Positions 51,961-60,758 of a stretch of 64,000 nt of DNA are shown here, in pieces. The position numbers were made by a program, and so were the translations under genes. The DNA is from JAXGQD01 sp040766665. Its GTDB lineage: Bacteria; Bacillota; Clostridia; Saccharofermentanales; Fastidiosipilaceae. The number at the start of each line of letters is the position of its first letter. Positions within the stretch are counted from its first letter, which is position 1. The notes below the pieces were generated by a model that did not search any database, was not told the DNA's origin, and worked only from the letters and a program-made list of their open reading frames with translations. The stretch is taken from positions 1 to 64,000 of the forward strand of contig JAXGQD010000003.1 in NCBI GenBank assembly GCA_040766665.1. Reading direction: 5' to 3'.

Positions 51961-54498
51961 ATGAAAAGTAAGAAAAATCTTTTAACCTTATTTCTCGCGC
52001 TGGTACTCATTCTTTCCACCTTTACCATGCCGCTCTCTGCGGCTGAAAGGGCAGGTGATGTAACGACGGTAGTAACAACACTTACGGCTAATCCGACTGA
52101 AGTTTTTCAGGGCGACTTCGTTGATCTGACGGTCGGTCTCACATTTACCACCCCAACAGAACAAGCCTTAGTGGCGGGGGATACGGTGACTCTTACCACC
52201 AATATCGGTGAACTTTTTACAAGTGATTGGGCGGGAGTACTTAACGCTATACCGATTATCGGTGATTTAGGTACACAGATTGGGACCGCTGCTTTTACTG
52301 CAGATACTTTGACCATTACTTTTGCAAATGACTTTCCTGATTCAACATTCGTCAATTTGAGCTTTAGTACCGGCAAACGCCTGCAGGCCAATGATGTCGG
52401 AGCGACAATAGATAGCACTGTTACAAAGAATCTGACGCTCGACACGGAAACCTTACCCATCACCTTCAAAGCTAAAACCACGACTCCGGAAGAACCGCCT
52501 GTGGATGATCCTAAGACCATAAATAACAAGCCACTAGAAAAAGGTGCTTGGGCAAGCGATTACAATAGCGCTGCACCTGTGACGATAAATGTGAATCAAA
52601 TCGGTGCCTTGAGCCTATTTAAATCAAATGGAGTGCCTAATTGGGTTCCTGATTTTTCAGGACTGAATAATGTTGTCGTCGAAGACATTGTGCCCGGTAA
52701 CGGTATCATCAACCCCAACAGCATAAATCTTTATGCCGTCCGCCACAATTACGCAAGAGCGACTGACATGAATAATCAAGGTTTTATCCCCGAAATGTAT
52801 TATCCTACCGAGGATGGATCAGAATGGCATCCGGCAAAAGCCTTCTTCACTTTGCTCACTCAATCTGAGGGCGAAACTTATACTGCTTTTAAAGCGCGCA
52901 TTAGCGGGCAAAAAATGAGCTATGGCATTTACTCTGACCCAGTTATCGGGGGAGACACATTCTTGGCTAATTTTGGTGATCTCTCTGAAGATGGAGCCCT
53001 GAGCTATGCCCAATTCGAAGAATGGGTGGCTTTAGATGAAAATCTCTCACGTTATTATGGTCCTGACGGCCCTTCAGCCGGTAAGGTGATCGCCTACCGT
53101 ATTGAATTTAAGACCTATTATCCCGACATTCTGGAATCCACCACCTTAACCAATACCGCCACGCGCAGTGCTGACGGTGTTCCCAATTTCTCATCAAGTG
53201 CAACCTACACCATCACCAATAGCGACGGAATGGGCTATGGCCGTATCGGTACGATTTCTCTGAAACTAGTCGATGAAGATGATTCGACTTTGCCCATTCC
53301 CGGTGCCGATTTCAAGCTACAAGAAATGCTGAACGGAACCTGGACTGACGTTCTGGTGAATAACAATGTCTATGTTGGTACGACCGATGCCAATGGCTTA
53401 TTAACGATGCCTCGTTTGGGGCTTGGTGACTTCCGCCTCGTGCAAACCAGTAGTGCCGAGAACTATGAATTCGAGAACAATACCTATGGTCCCTATCCTT
53501 TGGGTACAGGTGTTCTAGGCAATACCCCAAGCATTAATGGCGAATTCACAATTTCTGCTACAGATGGTTTTGGCTACACGACCCTCGTAACCAATAAAAA
53601 AGTCGCTCCAACAACTACGACTACGACAACCACAACAACTACTACAACTACGACGACCACACCAAGCGAATCGTCGACAACCACTATTACAGTAGCAACG
53701 ACTGCACCTACTACAACGCCAACTACAACACCAACGACTACTCCGACTACAATACCAAGCGAATCGTCGACGACCACTACAACCGTAGCAACGACTGCAC
53801 CCACTACAACACCAACCACGACACCGACTACCACGCCAACCGAATCGTCGACGACCACTACTACTATAGCAACGACTGCGCCAACTACAACGCCGACTAG
53901 GACACCGACGACAACCACAACACCGGTACCGGCTGATCCTCAAGCCGTGGACTATCTAGCGAAGGCAGAGAAAAAAATCGATGGCAGCGATGCCCCACAA
54001 GACGCAGCCTTCCAGTTCGTTTTCAAAGCCATTACGCCAAACGCGCCGATGCCTAATGGCCACACTTCTGCTGAAATGACCTTACAGGTCACAGGAGCAA
54101 AGGTCTTCGATATCGGCACCTTGCGCTTCACCAAAGCCGGAACCTATGTCTATGAAATGCGAGAAGTCGATCAGGTTCCCGCAGGTTTCACTTTCGATCG
54201 GAGCTTGTACACGCTGACGATTGAGGTGACCGAAGTGAGTGGCGTTTTGAAACAAACAGCCGTAGTTACAAAAAATAACGGCACCACACCCGAAGCGGGT
54301 ATGGTTTATGTGAATAAGTACGTCAAGCCTCTTGAGACAAGCACAAGTACAGGAGGCGCGACAACTACGACTAAAGCAAGCCAAAAGCCATTACCGCGAA
54401 CCGGTGAAGGCCAAGCACAGTCGGTCTATTACCTGGCTGCACTCCTTTTCGCTGCTGCTCTCCTCTTGTTGTGGCAAAAAATGAAAAAACAAAACTAA
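51961..54498 (+). CDS. Pilin-like LPxTG surface protein with Thr-rich stalk
   Basis: 845 residues. Signal peptide to about residue 28 (cleavage near LSAAE). A beta-rich N-terminal region with isopeptide-forming adhesin character covers about 30-420, then a CnaB/SpaA-like domain at about 425-540 (GTISLKLVDEDDSTLPIPGA). Residues about 548-660 are a Thr/Pro/Ser stalk in repeats. An FctA/Spy0128-like pilin domain follows (about 665-805: AEKKIDGSDAPQDAAFQFVF, GTYVYEMREVDQVPAGFTF). It ends with LPRTGEG, a hydrophobic span and a KMKKQN tail: a sortase signal. No sortase gene is in the window. Single gene, AGGGGAAG before the ATG. Confidence 0.92.
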   Translation: MKSKKNLLTLFLALVLILSTFTMPLSAAERAGDVTTVVTTLTANPTEVFQGDFVDLTVGLTFTTPTEQALVAGDTVTLTTNIGELFTSDWAGVLNAIPIIGDLGTQIGTAAFTADTLTITFANDFPDSTFVNLSFSTGKRLQANDVGATIDSTVTKNLTLDTETLPITFKAKTTTPEEPPVDDPKTINNKPLEKGAWASDYNSAAPVTINVNQIGALSLFKSNGVPNWVPDFSGLNNVVVEDIVPGNGIINPNSINLYAVRHNYARATDMNNQGFIPEMYYPTEDGSEWHPAKAFFTLLTQSEGETYTAFKARISGQKMSYGIYSDPVIGGDTFLANFGDLSEDGALSYAQFEEWVALDENLSRYYGPDGPSAGKVIAYRIEFKTYYPDILESTTLTNTATRSADGVPNFSSSATYTITNSDGMGYGRIGTISLKLVDEDDSTLPIPGADFKLQEMLNGTWTDVLVNNNVYVGTTDANGLLTMPRLGLGDFRLVQTSSAENYEFENNTYGPYPLGTGVLGNTPSINGEFTISATDGFGYTTLVTNKKVAPTTTTTTTTTTTTTTTTTPSESSTTTITVATTAPTTTPTTTPTTTPTTIPSESSTTTTTVATTAPTTTPTTTPTTTPTESSTTTTTIATTAPTTTPTRTPTTTTTPVPADPQAVDYLAKAEKKIDGSDAPQDAAFQFVFKAITPNAPMPNGHTSAEMTLQVTGAKVFDIGTLRFTKAGTYVYEMREVDQVPAGFTFDRSLYTLTIEVTEVSGVLKQTAVVTKNNGTTPEAGMVYVNKYVKPLETSTSTGGATTTTKASQKPLPRTGEGQAQSVYYLAALLFAAALLLLWQKMKKQN
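53604..53932 (+). repeat. In-frame ACT/ACC-rich minisatellite coding the Thr stalk
   Basis: A poly-Thr run is followed by three repeats of about 28-31 codons, each (PS)ESSTTTTTVATTAPTTTP then TTTPTTTPT. The nucleotide units contain GAATCGTCGAC three times (53669, 53761, 53845). Such tracts change length by slippage and would alter stalk reach without changing frame, as units are multiples of three. Confidence 0.9.
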
Positions 54499-54540
54499 GC
54501 GATTTAATATAGCAAAAGATTCAAAATGAGAGAGAAAAGT

Positions 54541-54570
54541 GACTGTCCTTAAAACGGCAGTCCCTTTTTA
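54541..54570 (+). terminator. Intrinsic terminator of the surface protein gene
   Basis: GACTGTC (54541-54547) pairs with GGCAGTC (54556-54562), seven pairs with one G-U, loop of eight, then CCTTTTTAA. Confidence 0.8.
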
Positions 54571-54624
54571 ATATGTATTTTTTAAGTCTTGCAGTCTTCG
54601 CATAGATATGTAAAAATCAAAGCA

Positions 54625-54715
54625 CCATAAAGAGAAGGCGAGAGACAAGCTCGATGACCCTTCCGCAACCTGCCTCTTGGTAAGGTGCGACAGCTTGAAC
54701 GATGGGCTCATTAGG
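54625..54715 (+). promoter_or_regulatory. Probable SAM-I (S-box) riboswitch aptamer
   Basis: P1 can form between CCATAAAGAG (54625-54634) and CTCATTAGG (54707-54715). Inside are the S-box words in order: GAGAGAC, GATGA, GCAACC (54664-54670 region) and GGTAAGGTGC (54679-54688), with a P3 hairpin CCTGCC-TCTT-GGTAAGG and a short P4 around CAGCTTGAAC. These match the conserved kink-turn and core of SAM-I aptamers, though GAGAGAC replaces the usual GGAGGGA-type word and CCTTCC lies where CCCG is usual. A covariance search would decide. Confidence 0.72.
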
Positions 54716-54721
54716 TTTGCG

Positions 54722-54748
54722 AAGCTCATCGGTCGATGGGCTTTCTTT
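54722..54748 (+). terminator. Riboswitch expression platform: attenuator terminator
   Basis: AAGCTCATC (54722-54730) pairs with GATGGGCTT (54735-54743), nine pairs with one G-U and loop GGTC, followed by TCTTT. The word CGATGGGCT also occurs at 54700-54708 in the aptamer, so AGCTCATC can pair with either copy: upstream for antitermination, downstream for termination. This predicts OFF when SAM is bound. Confidence 0.7.
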
Positions 54749-54774
54749 ATGAGTCAAACTTAAGGAGAGAAAAA

Positions 54775-55224
54775 ATGAATCAGCAAGACAAAGTGTATTT
54801 CGGAGAATTGTATTATCCATCAGGAGCCTTACAGTATCGAGGCTGCTTACGTGAAGAAGCACAAGAGAGTGGCGGTTTCATAGGCCCCTTCGCCTATGGG
54901 GAAGGCACCGAGTTTTTCGAAGACGGTACGGTGTCTAAACAAGGCTATTTCCAGCGTGCAGGACTATTATATGGGAAGGTCTACTATCCTTCCGGTAAAC
55001 TCAAGTTTGTGGGCATCTACAACTACAAGGAATTCGAAGTCGAAAATGACTATACCTTATCCGGCGATAACCATGACTATTATGGTCCTTCCTACCCACT
55101 TTACGGTAGATTTTATGCTGAAGATGGCAAAATGCTCCACCACGGCAAATTCACAGTCCACTTTTCCGGAAGCGTCGGCTATCCGTACGTCGTGCACCCA
55201 AAAGAATTTGCGAATTTGACCTGA
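54775..55224 (+). CDS. MORN-repeat-like (YwqK-type) protein under a SAM riboswitch
   Basis: 149 residues from ATG 54775, with AAGGAG eight bases upstream; the frame extends to 54736 but only through the terminator. Repeats of the pattern (Y/F)(Y/F)-x-(S/D)-G-x-(L/M)-x-x-x-G occur at about residues 11, 43, 66 and 119: YYPSGALQYRG, FFEDGTVSKQG, YYPSGKLKFVG, FYAEDGKMLHHG. No signal peptide or membrane segment. MORN-type sheets are binding scaffolds. No enzyme motif, and no link to methionine or SAM metabolism is visible in the protein, so the riboswitch context is the only clue to its role. Confidence 0.8.
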   Translation: MNQQDKVYFGELYYPSGALQYRGCLREEAQESGGFIGPFAYGEGTEFFEDGTVSKQGYFQRAGLLYGKVYYPSGKLKFVGIYNYKEFEVENDYTLSGDNHDYYGPSYPLYGRFYAEDGKMLHHGKFTVHFSGSVGYPYVVHPKEFANLT

Positions 55225-55240
55225 CTTAGCACGTGTTCTA

Positions 55241-55334
55241 TTCAAGTGTTTGGTCGGTTTTTGTTCAAGAGATTGGCTGAGTTTCTGTTCAAGAGATTGG
55301 CCGGTTTCTGCTCAAGAGATTGACTGAGTTTCTA
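55241..55334 (+). repeat. Four tandem units of about 24 bp
   Basis: Consensus TTCAAGAGATTGGCTGAGTT then TCTG, starting near 55241, 55264, 55288 and 55311; the first is the most diverged, and units 2-4 alternate GGCTGAG/GGCCGG/GACTGAG. Located between convergent genes, before the terminator. Confidence 0.85.
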
Positions 55335-55338
55335 TTCA

Positions 55339-55384
55339 GAAAAATTGAAAACCCAGGACAGCAGTTTGCGAGTCCCGGGTTTTC
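55339..55384 (-). terminator. Terminator of the sugar importer operon
   Basis: GAAAACCCAGGAC (55347-55359) pairs with GTCCCGGGTTTTC (55372-55384) apart from one A-C mismatch. Read on the minus strand it is followed by AATTTTTCTG. It may also stop the convergent MORN gene. Confidence 0.85.
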
Positions 55385-55420
55385 ATTTAGTGCTTACAGT
55401 TGACTTAAGTCATGTTATGA

Positions 55421-56488
55421 TTACTGTTTCTTAATCGCATCCAACGCAGCTTGAGCATTATCAATGGTGTAGACAACATTCTTGACGATTGTTTCTGCTT
55501 CTACGGTTTTGCCTTCGATTAAATCAGCACAGGCATCTGCAGAGAGCTTGCCCTGGTCTTCTGTTCCTTGAGAAACAGTGGCCTTGAGATTGCCATCAAG
55601 TACAGCTTGCAAGCCTTCCGATGTTGCGTCAACACCATAAACGAAAATGGAATCTTTGAGCTGTGCATCTGAAACGGCTTTTGCAGCACCAATGGCCATA
55701 CCATCATTTTGAGCTACAATGTCATTCAATTCCTTACCCGAGTTGAGCCAGTTCTCGGCCAACTTAAGTGCAGGTTCAGTCTGCCAGTCAGCGGAACCTT
55801 CAAATTCAACTTTGACATCGGGATATTCTTTGATGACGTTGGTGAAGCCCAAGGAACGGCCGACTTGTCCGTCAGAACCCATGGGGCCAAGGAGCAAAGC
55901 AAGGTTGCCTTTGCCACCGATATCCTTCATGACCTGTTCCATGAGGTAACGACCGGTGGTTTCAGCATCAGCACCGACATAGCAATCAGCCGCTTCGGGC
56001 TTACTGATTCTTTGATTGACGATGACAACTTTGATGCCTGCATTTTTGGCAGCTTCAACAGCAGGTACAATGCCATCGACGGAAACCGGTTCGATGATAA
56101 TACCATTGACACCGAGAGTAATGGCTTGTTCAATTTGGTTTTGCTGTTGAGCAGCATCTTGTTTTGCGTCGTAGACTTTGTATTCATAGCCACGTGCTTT
56201 AACTTGTGCCTCAACGGCGCCGGAAAGGGTAATGGTGAATTCATTGCTCATGTGAGTCATAAAGAGTGCAATGGTGCCACCTTGGGTCGCTGCAGCTGCC
56301 GTTGTTTCTTCTGCAACTGCGCTTGTTTCTGCTGCTGTACCTTCTGCAGCACTCGTTTCTGTTGCGGCTGCTGTCGTTGCAGCAGCTGTCGTCGCTGCAG
56401 CGGTTGTTGCTCCCGGACCTTCTGCACTACAGGCAGCGACACCGAAAAGCATAGCGGTGCTCAATAACAATGCAAAAATCTTTTTCAT
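55421..56488 (-). CDS. RbsB-like sugar-binding lipoprotein
   Basis: 355 residues from ATG 56488 (GGAGG five bases upstream; an ATG four codons earlier is part of that site). Lipobox GVAAC near residue 16, then an Ala/Thr/Glu-rich linker to about 70. Peripla_BP_4 domain: IALFMTHMSNEFTITLSGA, LGVNGIIIEPVSVDGIVPAV, VVIVNQRISKPEAADCYVGA and VAQNDGMAIGAAKA. Binds a sugar (ribose, galactose, xylose or similar) outside the membrane. Last gene of the importer operon. Confidence 0.93.
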   Translation of the reverse strand: MKKIFALLLSTAMLFGVAACSAEGPGATTAAATTAAATTAAATETSAAEGTAAETSAVAEETTAAAATQGGTIALFMTHMSNEFTITLSGAVEAQVKARGYEYKVYDAKQDAAQQQNQIEQAITLGVNGIIIEPVSVDGIVPAVEAAKNAGIKVVIVNQRISKPEAADCYVGADAETTGRYLMEQVMKDIGGKGNLALLLGPMGSDGQVGRSLGFTNVIKEYPDVKVEFEGSADWQTEPALKLAENWLNSGKELNDIVAQNDGMAIGAAKAVSDAQLKDSIFVYGVDATSEGLQAVLDGNLKATVSQGTEDQGKLSADACADLIEGKTVEAETIVKNVVYTIDNAQAALDAIKKQ

Positions 56489-56566
56489 TTTAACCTCCAA
56501 GTTATCTTTATATACTGATCGATTGACTTTTCACACACTGAAAAATTGCAACCGATTGGTATTCCA

Positions 56567-57529
56567 TTATTTTCTGGCGTTACGTTTGCCTCTGAGGTCA
56601 AAGTAGACCGCAACTGCAATAATGACGCCCTTGATGATTTGCTGATAGTTTGAGTTAACACTTAAAATGTCCAAGCCACTACTCATAACGGCAAGCAGTA
56701 AAGCACCAATGATAGTGCCGTACCAATTTCCTGACCCACCACTCATACTGATGCCACCTATGACTACTGCGGCAATAGCATCCATTTCGTAGCCCTGTCC
56801 CGCAGTGGGTGAGCCTTGTGTTGTACGTGAAGCGACAAGCACACCAGCTAAACCGCTCAAAACACCGCTTATCATATAAACAGCTAAGCGGATTCGCTGC
56901 ACACGCACACCGGAAACAGCAGCTGCTTCTTCATTGCCACCCACCGCATATACATGGCGACCAAACACAGTCTTTTTTAGAATAAAACCACATAACAAAA
57001 CTGTAACTAGAAAATAAGCGACCAAAACAGGTATTGTCTTGAAAACGAAACTACTGGCAACAAATTCAAAATCCGGTCCCAAACCATAGATAGGAGAGCC
57101 TCCACTGACAATGAGTGCCAATCCACGAACACCCGTCATCGTCGATAACGTAATAATAAAAGGCGGCAAAGAAGCATATGCAACACCAATTCCGTTAACC
57201 AAACCAACCAATAAACCTGCTAGTAAGCCAGCGAGTAAAGCCAGAGGTAACGGAACACCTTTTACGATACTACCTGCTGTAATGACTCCCGCCAGAGCTA
57301 CTGTAGATCCTGAAGAAAGATCTATTCCTCCATTGATAATGACGAACATCATACCACTGGCGATGATGCCATTAATTGAGGCTTGCTTTACAACATTAAT
57401 CAGGTTACGCGGCTGGGCAAAGCCATTAGGCGATAAAATCATAAAGAAGATCGTTAATGCCAACAGTACCAGAATAATGCCGAAGTCTCTCCAGCGTGCA
57501 CCTTTAAACGTGTTCTTTTTATCTGCCAT
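56567..57529 (-). CDS. RbsC/MglC-like sugar permease
   Basis: 320 residues, eight to ten membrane segments. Family patterns: GIIASGMMFVIINGGIDLSS, GSTVALAGVI, KKTVFGRHVYAVGGNEEAAA with ALSG-type loop, and GMEMDAIAAVVIGG-like YEMDAIAAVVIGGISMSGG. GAGGTAAGAGAGA precedes the ATG. Starts six bases after the ATPase stop. Confidence 0.94.
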   Translation of the reverse strand: MADKKNTFKGARWRDFGIILVLLALTIFFMILSPNGFAQPRNLINVVKQASINGIIASGMMFVIINGGIDLSSGSTVALAGVITAGSIVKGVPLPLALLAGLLAGLLVGLVNGIGVAYASLPPFIITLSTMTGVRGLALIVSGGSPIYGLGPDFEFVASSFVFKTIPVLVAYFLVTVLLCGFILKKTVFGRHVYAVGGNEEAAAVSGVRVQRIRLAVYMISGVLSGLAGVLVASRTTQGSPTAGQGYEMDAIAAVVIGGISMSGGSGNWYGTIIGALLLAVMSSGLDILSVNSNYQQIIKGVIIAVAVYFDLRGKRNARK

Positions 57530-57535
57530 TCTCTC

Positions 57536-59044
57536 TTACCTCGCTGCTATTCTTGACGCGTAGCTCATGATTAGGTCTTGACTGAATTCCGCTTTCTCTA
57601 CTGTCCCACTGTATTCGCCTTCACGCATCACAAGAATGCGATCAGACATCCCAATCAACTCCGGTAGTTCAGACGAAACCATTACAATTGCATGTCCCTG
57701 TGTGGCTAATTCATTTATCAATACATATATTTCTCGTTTAGCTCCAACATCGATACCGCGAGTAGGCTCATCAAAAAAGATGATGCGTGGTTCCGATAAT
57801 AGCCATTTTGAAAGAACAACTTTTTGTTGATTCCCACCACTAAGAGAAATGACTGGTGTCTTCCGACTCGGTGTTTTAATATCCAGGAGTTTGATATAAC
57901 GGTCAGCTGTCGTTGCTTCTTCTTTTGCCTTAATCATGCCTTTCGCGGTTAATGATTTGAGCGCGACAAGAGAGATATTTTCTTCAACGGTAGTCGCTAA
58001 ATTCAAACCGGTGCGTTTACGATCTTCGGTAATTAAGGCCATGCCTTTTGCGATAGCATCTTGCGGATGACGAATATCAACTTTTTTGTTTTCAATGTAT
58101 ACATCACCACTGTCTTTGCGATGAATACCAAAGATCGTTTCAATCAACTCGCTACGACCTGCACCAACAAGGCCGGCAACTCCCAAAACCTCACCTTTGC
58201 GTAAATGAAAGGAAACATCTTTAACCCGTTTACCCCAACTGAGCTTATCTACACGTAGAATCTCCTCTCCAATGGTGGCTTGGCGTTTAGGATAGATGTC
58301 ATCAATACGACGATTGACCATCATGGTAATAAGTGCAGCTTCGTCCAATTCGTTTACCGGCTTTGTGGCCACATGTTTGCCATCGCGCAAAACGGTTATT
58401 GTATCTGAAATAGCGAAAATCTCATCCATTTTGTGGGAGATATAGATAATCGCAACACCTTTGGCCTGAAGAGCACGAATTTGAGAAAAGAGCACCTCGG
58501 TCTCCTTCTCAGTTATCGCTGAAGTCGGTTCATCCATAATAATGACTTTTGAATCAAGAGAAATCGCCTTGATAATCTCTACCAGTTGCATTTTTGCCAC
58601 ACTGAGTTGGCGCATCGACACATCTGCCGGGATGGCAATACCTAAGCTCTTCATTAACGCTTCCGTCTTACGTAGCATTCTACGCTTATCGACGATCCTT
58701 AAAGCGGATGGTCCTTTTTTCGGTTCTCTACCCAAAAAAATATTCTCCGCCACCTGCATATCCAAAACAGGATTCAACTCCTGATGAACCATAGAAATAC
58801 CCATTTCCATGGCTTGCTTGGGATTTTGTGGTTTGATTTCTTTACCATCCAGAAAAATTTGCCCTTGATCGGCATGGTAAATACCCATGAGGATTTTCAC
58901 CAAAGTAGATTTCCCCGCGCCGTTTTCACCCATGATGGTATGAACTTCGCCTGCCTTAAATGCGATGCTCACCTGATCCAAAGCCTGGACACCGGGGAAA
59001 GCTTTGCTGATGCCACGCACTTCTAAAACGTAGTTCTCTATCAC
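57536..59044 (-). CDS. RbsA/MglA-like sugar ATPase, two ABC domains
   Basis: 502 residues. First domain: GENGAGKSTLVKILMG near residue 39, MRQLSVAKMQLVEIIKAI, VIIMDEPTSAITEKE. Second domain: degenerate P-loop GLVGAGRSELIETIFG near 286 and intact signature LSGGNQQKVVLSKWLL near 400, FFDEPTRGIDVGAK. This asymmetry is normal in the RbsA family. First gene of rbsA-rbsC-rbsB, behind a terminator that separates it from the kinase gene. Confidence 0.95.
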   Translation of the reverse strand: MIENYVLEVRGISKAFPGVQALDQVSIAFKAGEVHTIMGENGAGKSTLVKILMGIYHADQGQIFLDGKEIKPQNPKQAMEMGISMVHQELNPVLDMQVAENIFLGREPKKGPSALRIVDKRRMLRKTEALMKSLGIAIPADVSMRQLSVAKMQLVEIIKAISLDSKVIIMDEPTSAITEKETEVLFSQIRALQAKGVAIIYISHKMDEIFAISDTITVLRDGKHVATKPVNELDEAALITMMVNRRIDDIYPKRQATIGEEILRVDKLSWGKRVKDVSFHLRKGEVLGVAGLVGAGRSELIETIFGIHRKDSGDVYIENKKVDIRHPQDAIAKGMALITEDRKRTGLNLATTVEENISLVALKSLTAKGMIKAKEEATTADRYIKLLDIKTPSRKTPVISLSGGNQQKVVLSKWLLSEPRIIFFDEPTRGIDVGAKREIYVLINELATQGHAIVMVSSELPELIGMSDRILVMREGEYSGTVEKAEFSQDLIMSYASRIAAR

Positions 59045-59140
59045 GTAACGGCTCCTCTCAAGCTAATTATCCTTATCTTATTAAACGTATGACTCTTCGG
59101 CTCTAGCCTAATCTTGGACAATTTTTCAATTATTATCGGC

Positions 59141-59167
59141 AAAAAAATAAGCCGGTTCGCACCGACT
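59141..59167 (-). terminator. Terminator between sensor kinase and importer genes
   Basis: On the minus strand AGTCGGT, loop GCGA, ACCGGCT (59167-59150), seven pairs with one G-U, then TATTTTTTT. The 100 bases from here to 59045 should hold the importer promoter, but no clear -35/-10 pair stands out. Confidence 0.8.
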
Positions 59168-59195
59168 CTAAATTTCTTTGCAATATCTCTAAATT

Positions 59196-60758
59196 TCAAC
59201 GATAAACTGCGCAAATGCTCAATCTGACGAGAGTACCTTGGCCTGCTACGCTCTCCACGACTATGCCATATTCCTGACCATAGTAAAGTCTCAAACGATT
59301 CTGAATATTCAGCAAACCGTAATTGCTGCCTTCTAAATCCTTCTCTATTTGTACTGTGAACTCATCCATCTTCTCTGGAATAGAAAATACATCTTGCTCC
59401 GTAATCGGAGGTACATGACTGCTTTTTTCTAAGCGCTCACGCAGCTTACTCAGCTGTGTCTCAGTCATCCCCTTTCCATTATCTAAGACTGATATCTCTA
59501 CATGTTCAAGTTCTTTGTTCAATGCAGTTCGAATAATAATGGTGCCAGCTTTGCGCTGCCCTTTTATCCCGTGATATATTGCATTTTCTACTAAAGGCTG
59601 TAGGCTCAATTTTGGTATGAGGCAGGTCGCAGCGGATGGATCTTCTTCAATATGAAAGCTGAGAATATCTCTATATCGCCGACTCTGAATTAAAAGATAT
59701 TGGCGAACATGATCAATTTCTTCTTTTAAACTAACCACTGCAGCACCTGCTGACAATGAAAGCCTAAAGAACCGCGAAAAAGCTTTTACCAAATCCACCG
59801 TTTCACTTTTATGACCTAGTTCTACCTCTGTAATAATCGTTTCCAAAGTATTGTACAAAAAATGCGGATTTATTTGTTCCTGCAACAAACGGATTTCCAT
59901 TTGCCTTAGTTGATTGCTTTTTTCCTTTTCCAAAAACATCAAGTGGTCTAATCGACCCGCCATCTCACCAAACTCACGGTCGAGAACCTGTAACTCATTA
60001 GACATTTGCCCGCTACGTTCCAAGGCAAAATCCCCACGACCCACTTGACGAAATTTTTGCATCAGAGCATCGATTGGTCCCGTAATGGAATGCCGAATCC
60101 TTAAGTAACGACTCAGAATAAAACCAAGTAAGGCTAATATAACAGCGATTCCAATGGCTAGAGCCAGCCGCACACCGGTCCGCAGCTGTTGATTGACAGA
60201 CTCCATGTATGAAATTTCTGTTGATACATAGTTTTGCATGCTCGTGACAATCCAATCTTTGGTCAAACGAATATTTAAAAGTGTTTTCACTCGCTCATCA
60301 TGAGTCTCTTTTGCATTGACCTGATCAATAAGCACATGCGCATCCCGCTCGATATTGTCTAAAGCACGTTTCACCACATCGAGTTGATTTTTTCCGGCAC
60401 CAGTATTCGCCGTTGAGCTGAGATTGAGAATTGCATCTTTTACCTCATCAACATGCACCAAAAGCTGCGTTGTTTCCACGGTTGTGCGACTAAACGCAAG
60501 ATACTCTGATTCTTTAATCAATTTTTCGTCCAAGCTTGTTAAAATACGGTTGGTTTGCAAAATCTGTTGTACCGCCATATCGTACTGGCTATTGATCCGA
60601 AGCATTACCAAATACGCCGCAGCAATTAGTAGGGTTACTGCGATGAAAACAACGGCAAAAGTCAGCCGCAATTGCTGTCTGATGGATCCCTTCCCGTTTG
60701 CCTCAAGCTTTATGTTGTTCACGTGACTTTTGCCTATAATCATATGGTGTATCACCAC
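59196..60758 (-). CDS. YesM-type sensor histidine kinase
   Basis: About 520 residues. Membrane segments at about 30-55 and 198-220 with an extracellular sensor part between, HAMP (about 221-275), His in QINPHFLYNTLETII, ATPase motifs LQPLVENAIYHGIKGQR, LDNGKGMTETQL and NYGLLNIQNRLRLYYG. The 5-prime end overlaps the response-regulator gene by 56 bases; GTG at 60722 is a possible shorter start. Probably senses the sugar handled by the adjacent importer, directly or through the binding protein. Confidence 0.93.
   Translation of the reverse strand: MVIHHMIIGKSHVNNIKLEANGKGSIRQQLRLTFAVVFIAVTLLIAAAYLVMLRINSQYDMAVQQILQTNRILTSLDEKLIKESEYLAFSRTTVETTQLLVHVDEVKDAILNLSSTANTGAGKNQLDVVKRALDNIERDAHVLIDQVNAKETHDERVKTLLNIRLTKDWIVTSMQNYVSTEISYMESVNQQLRTGVRLALAIGIAVILALLGFILSRYLRIRHSITGPIDALMQKFRQVGRGDFALERSGQMSNELQVLDREFGEMAGRLDHLMFLEKEKSNQLRQMEIRLLQEQINPHFLYNTLETIITEVELGHKSETVDLVKAFSRFFRLSLSAGAAVVSLKEEIDHVRQYLLIQSRRYRDILSFHIEEDPSAATCLIPKLSLQPLVENAIYHGIKGQRKAGTIIIRTALNKELEHVEISVLDNGKGMTETQLSKLRERLEKSSHVPPITEQDVFSIPEKMDEFTVQIEKDLEGSNYGLLNIQNRLRLYYGQEYGIVVESVAGQGTLVRLSICAVYR

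Noticed and set aside
53515..53943. Arg/Cys/Ser-rich frame on the minus strand
   Set aside because: Antisense reading of the ACT/ACC minisatellite in the surface-protein gene.
55709..56467. Cys-rich 252-codon frame on the plus strand
   Set aside because: Antisense of the sugar-binding lipoprotein gene; the Cys/Arg richness comes from the complement of its Ala/Thr linker.
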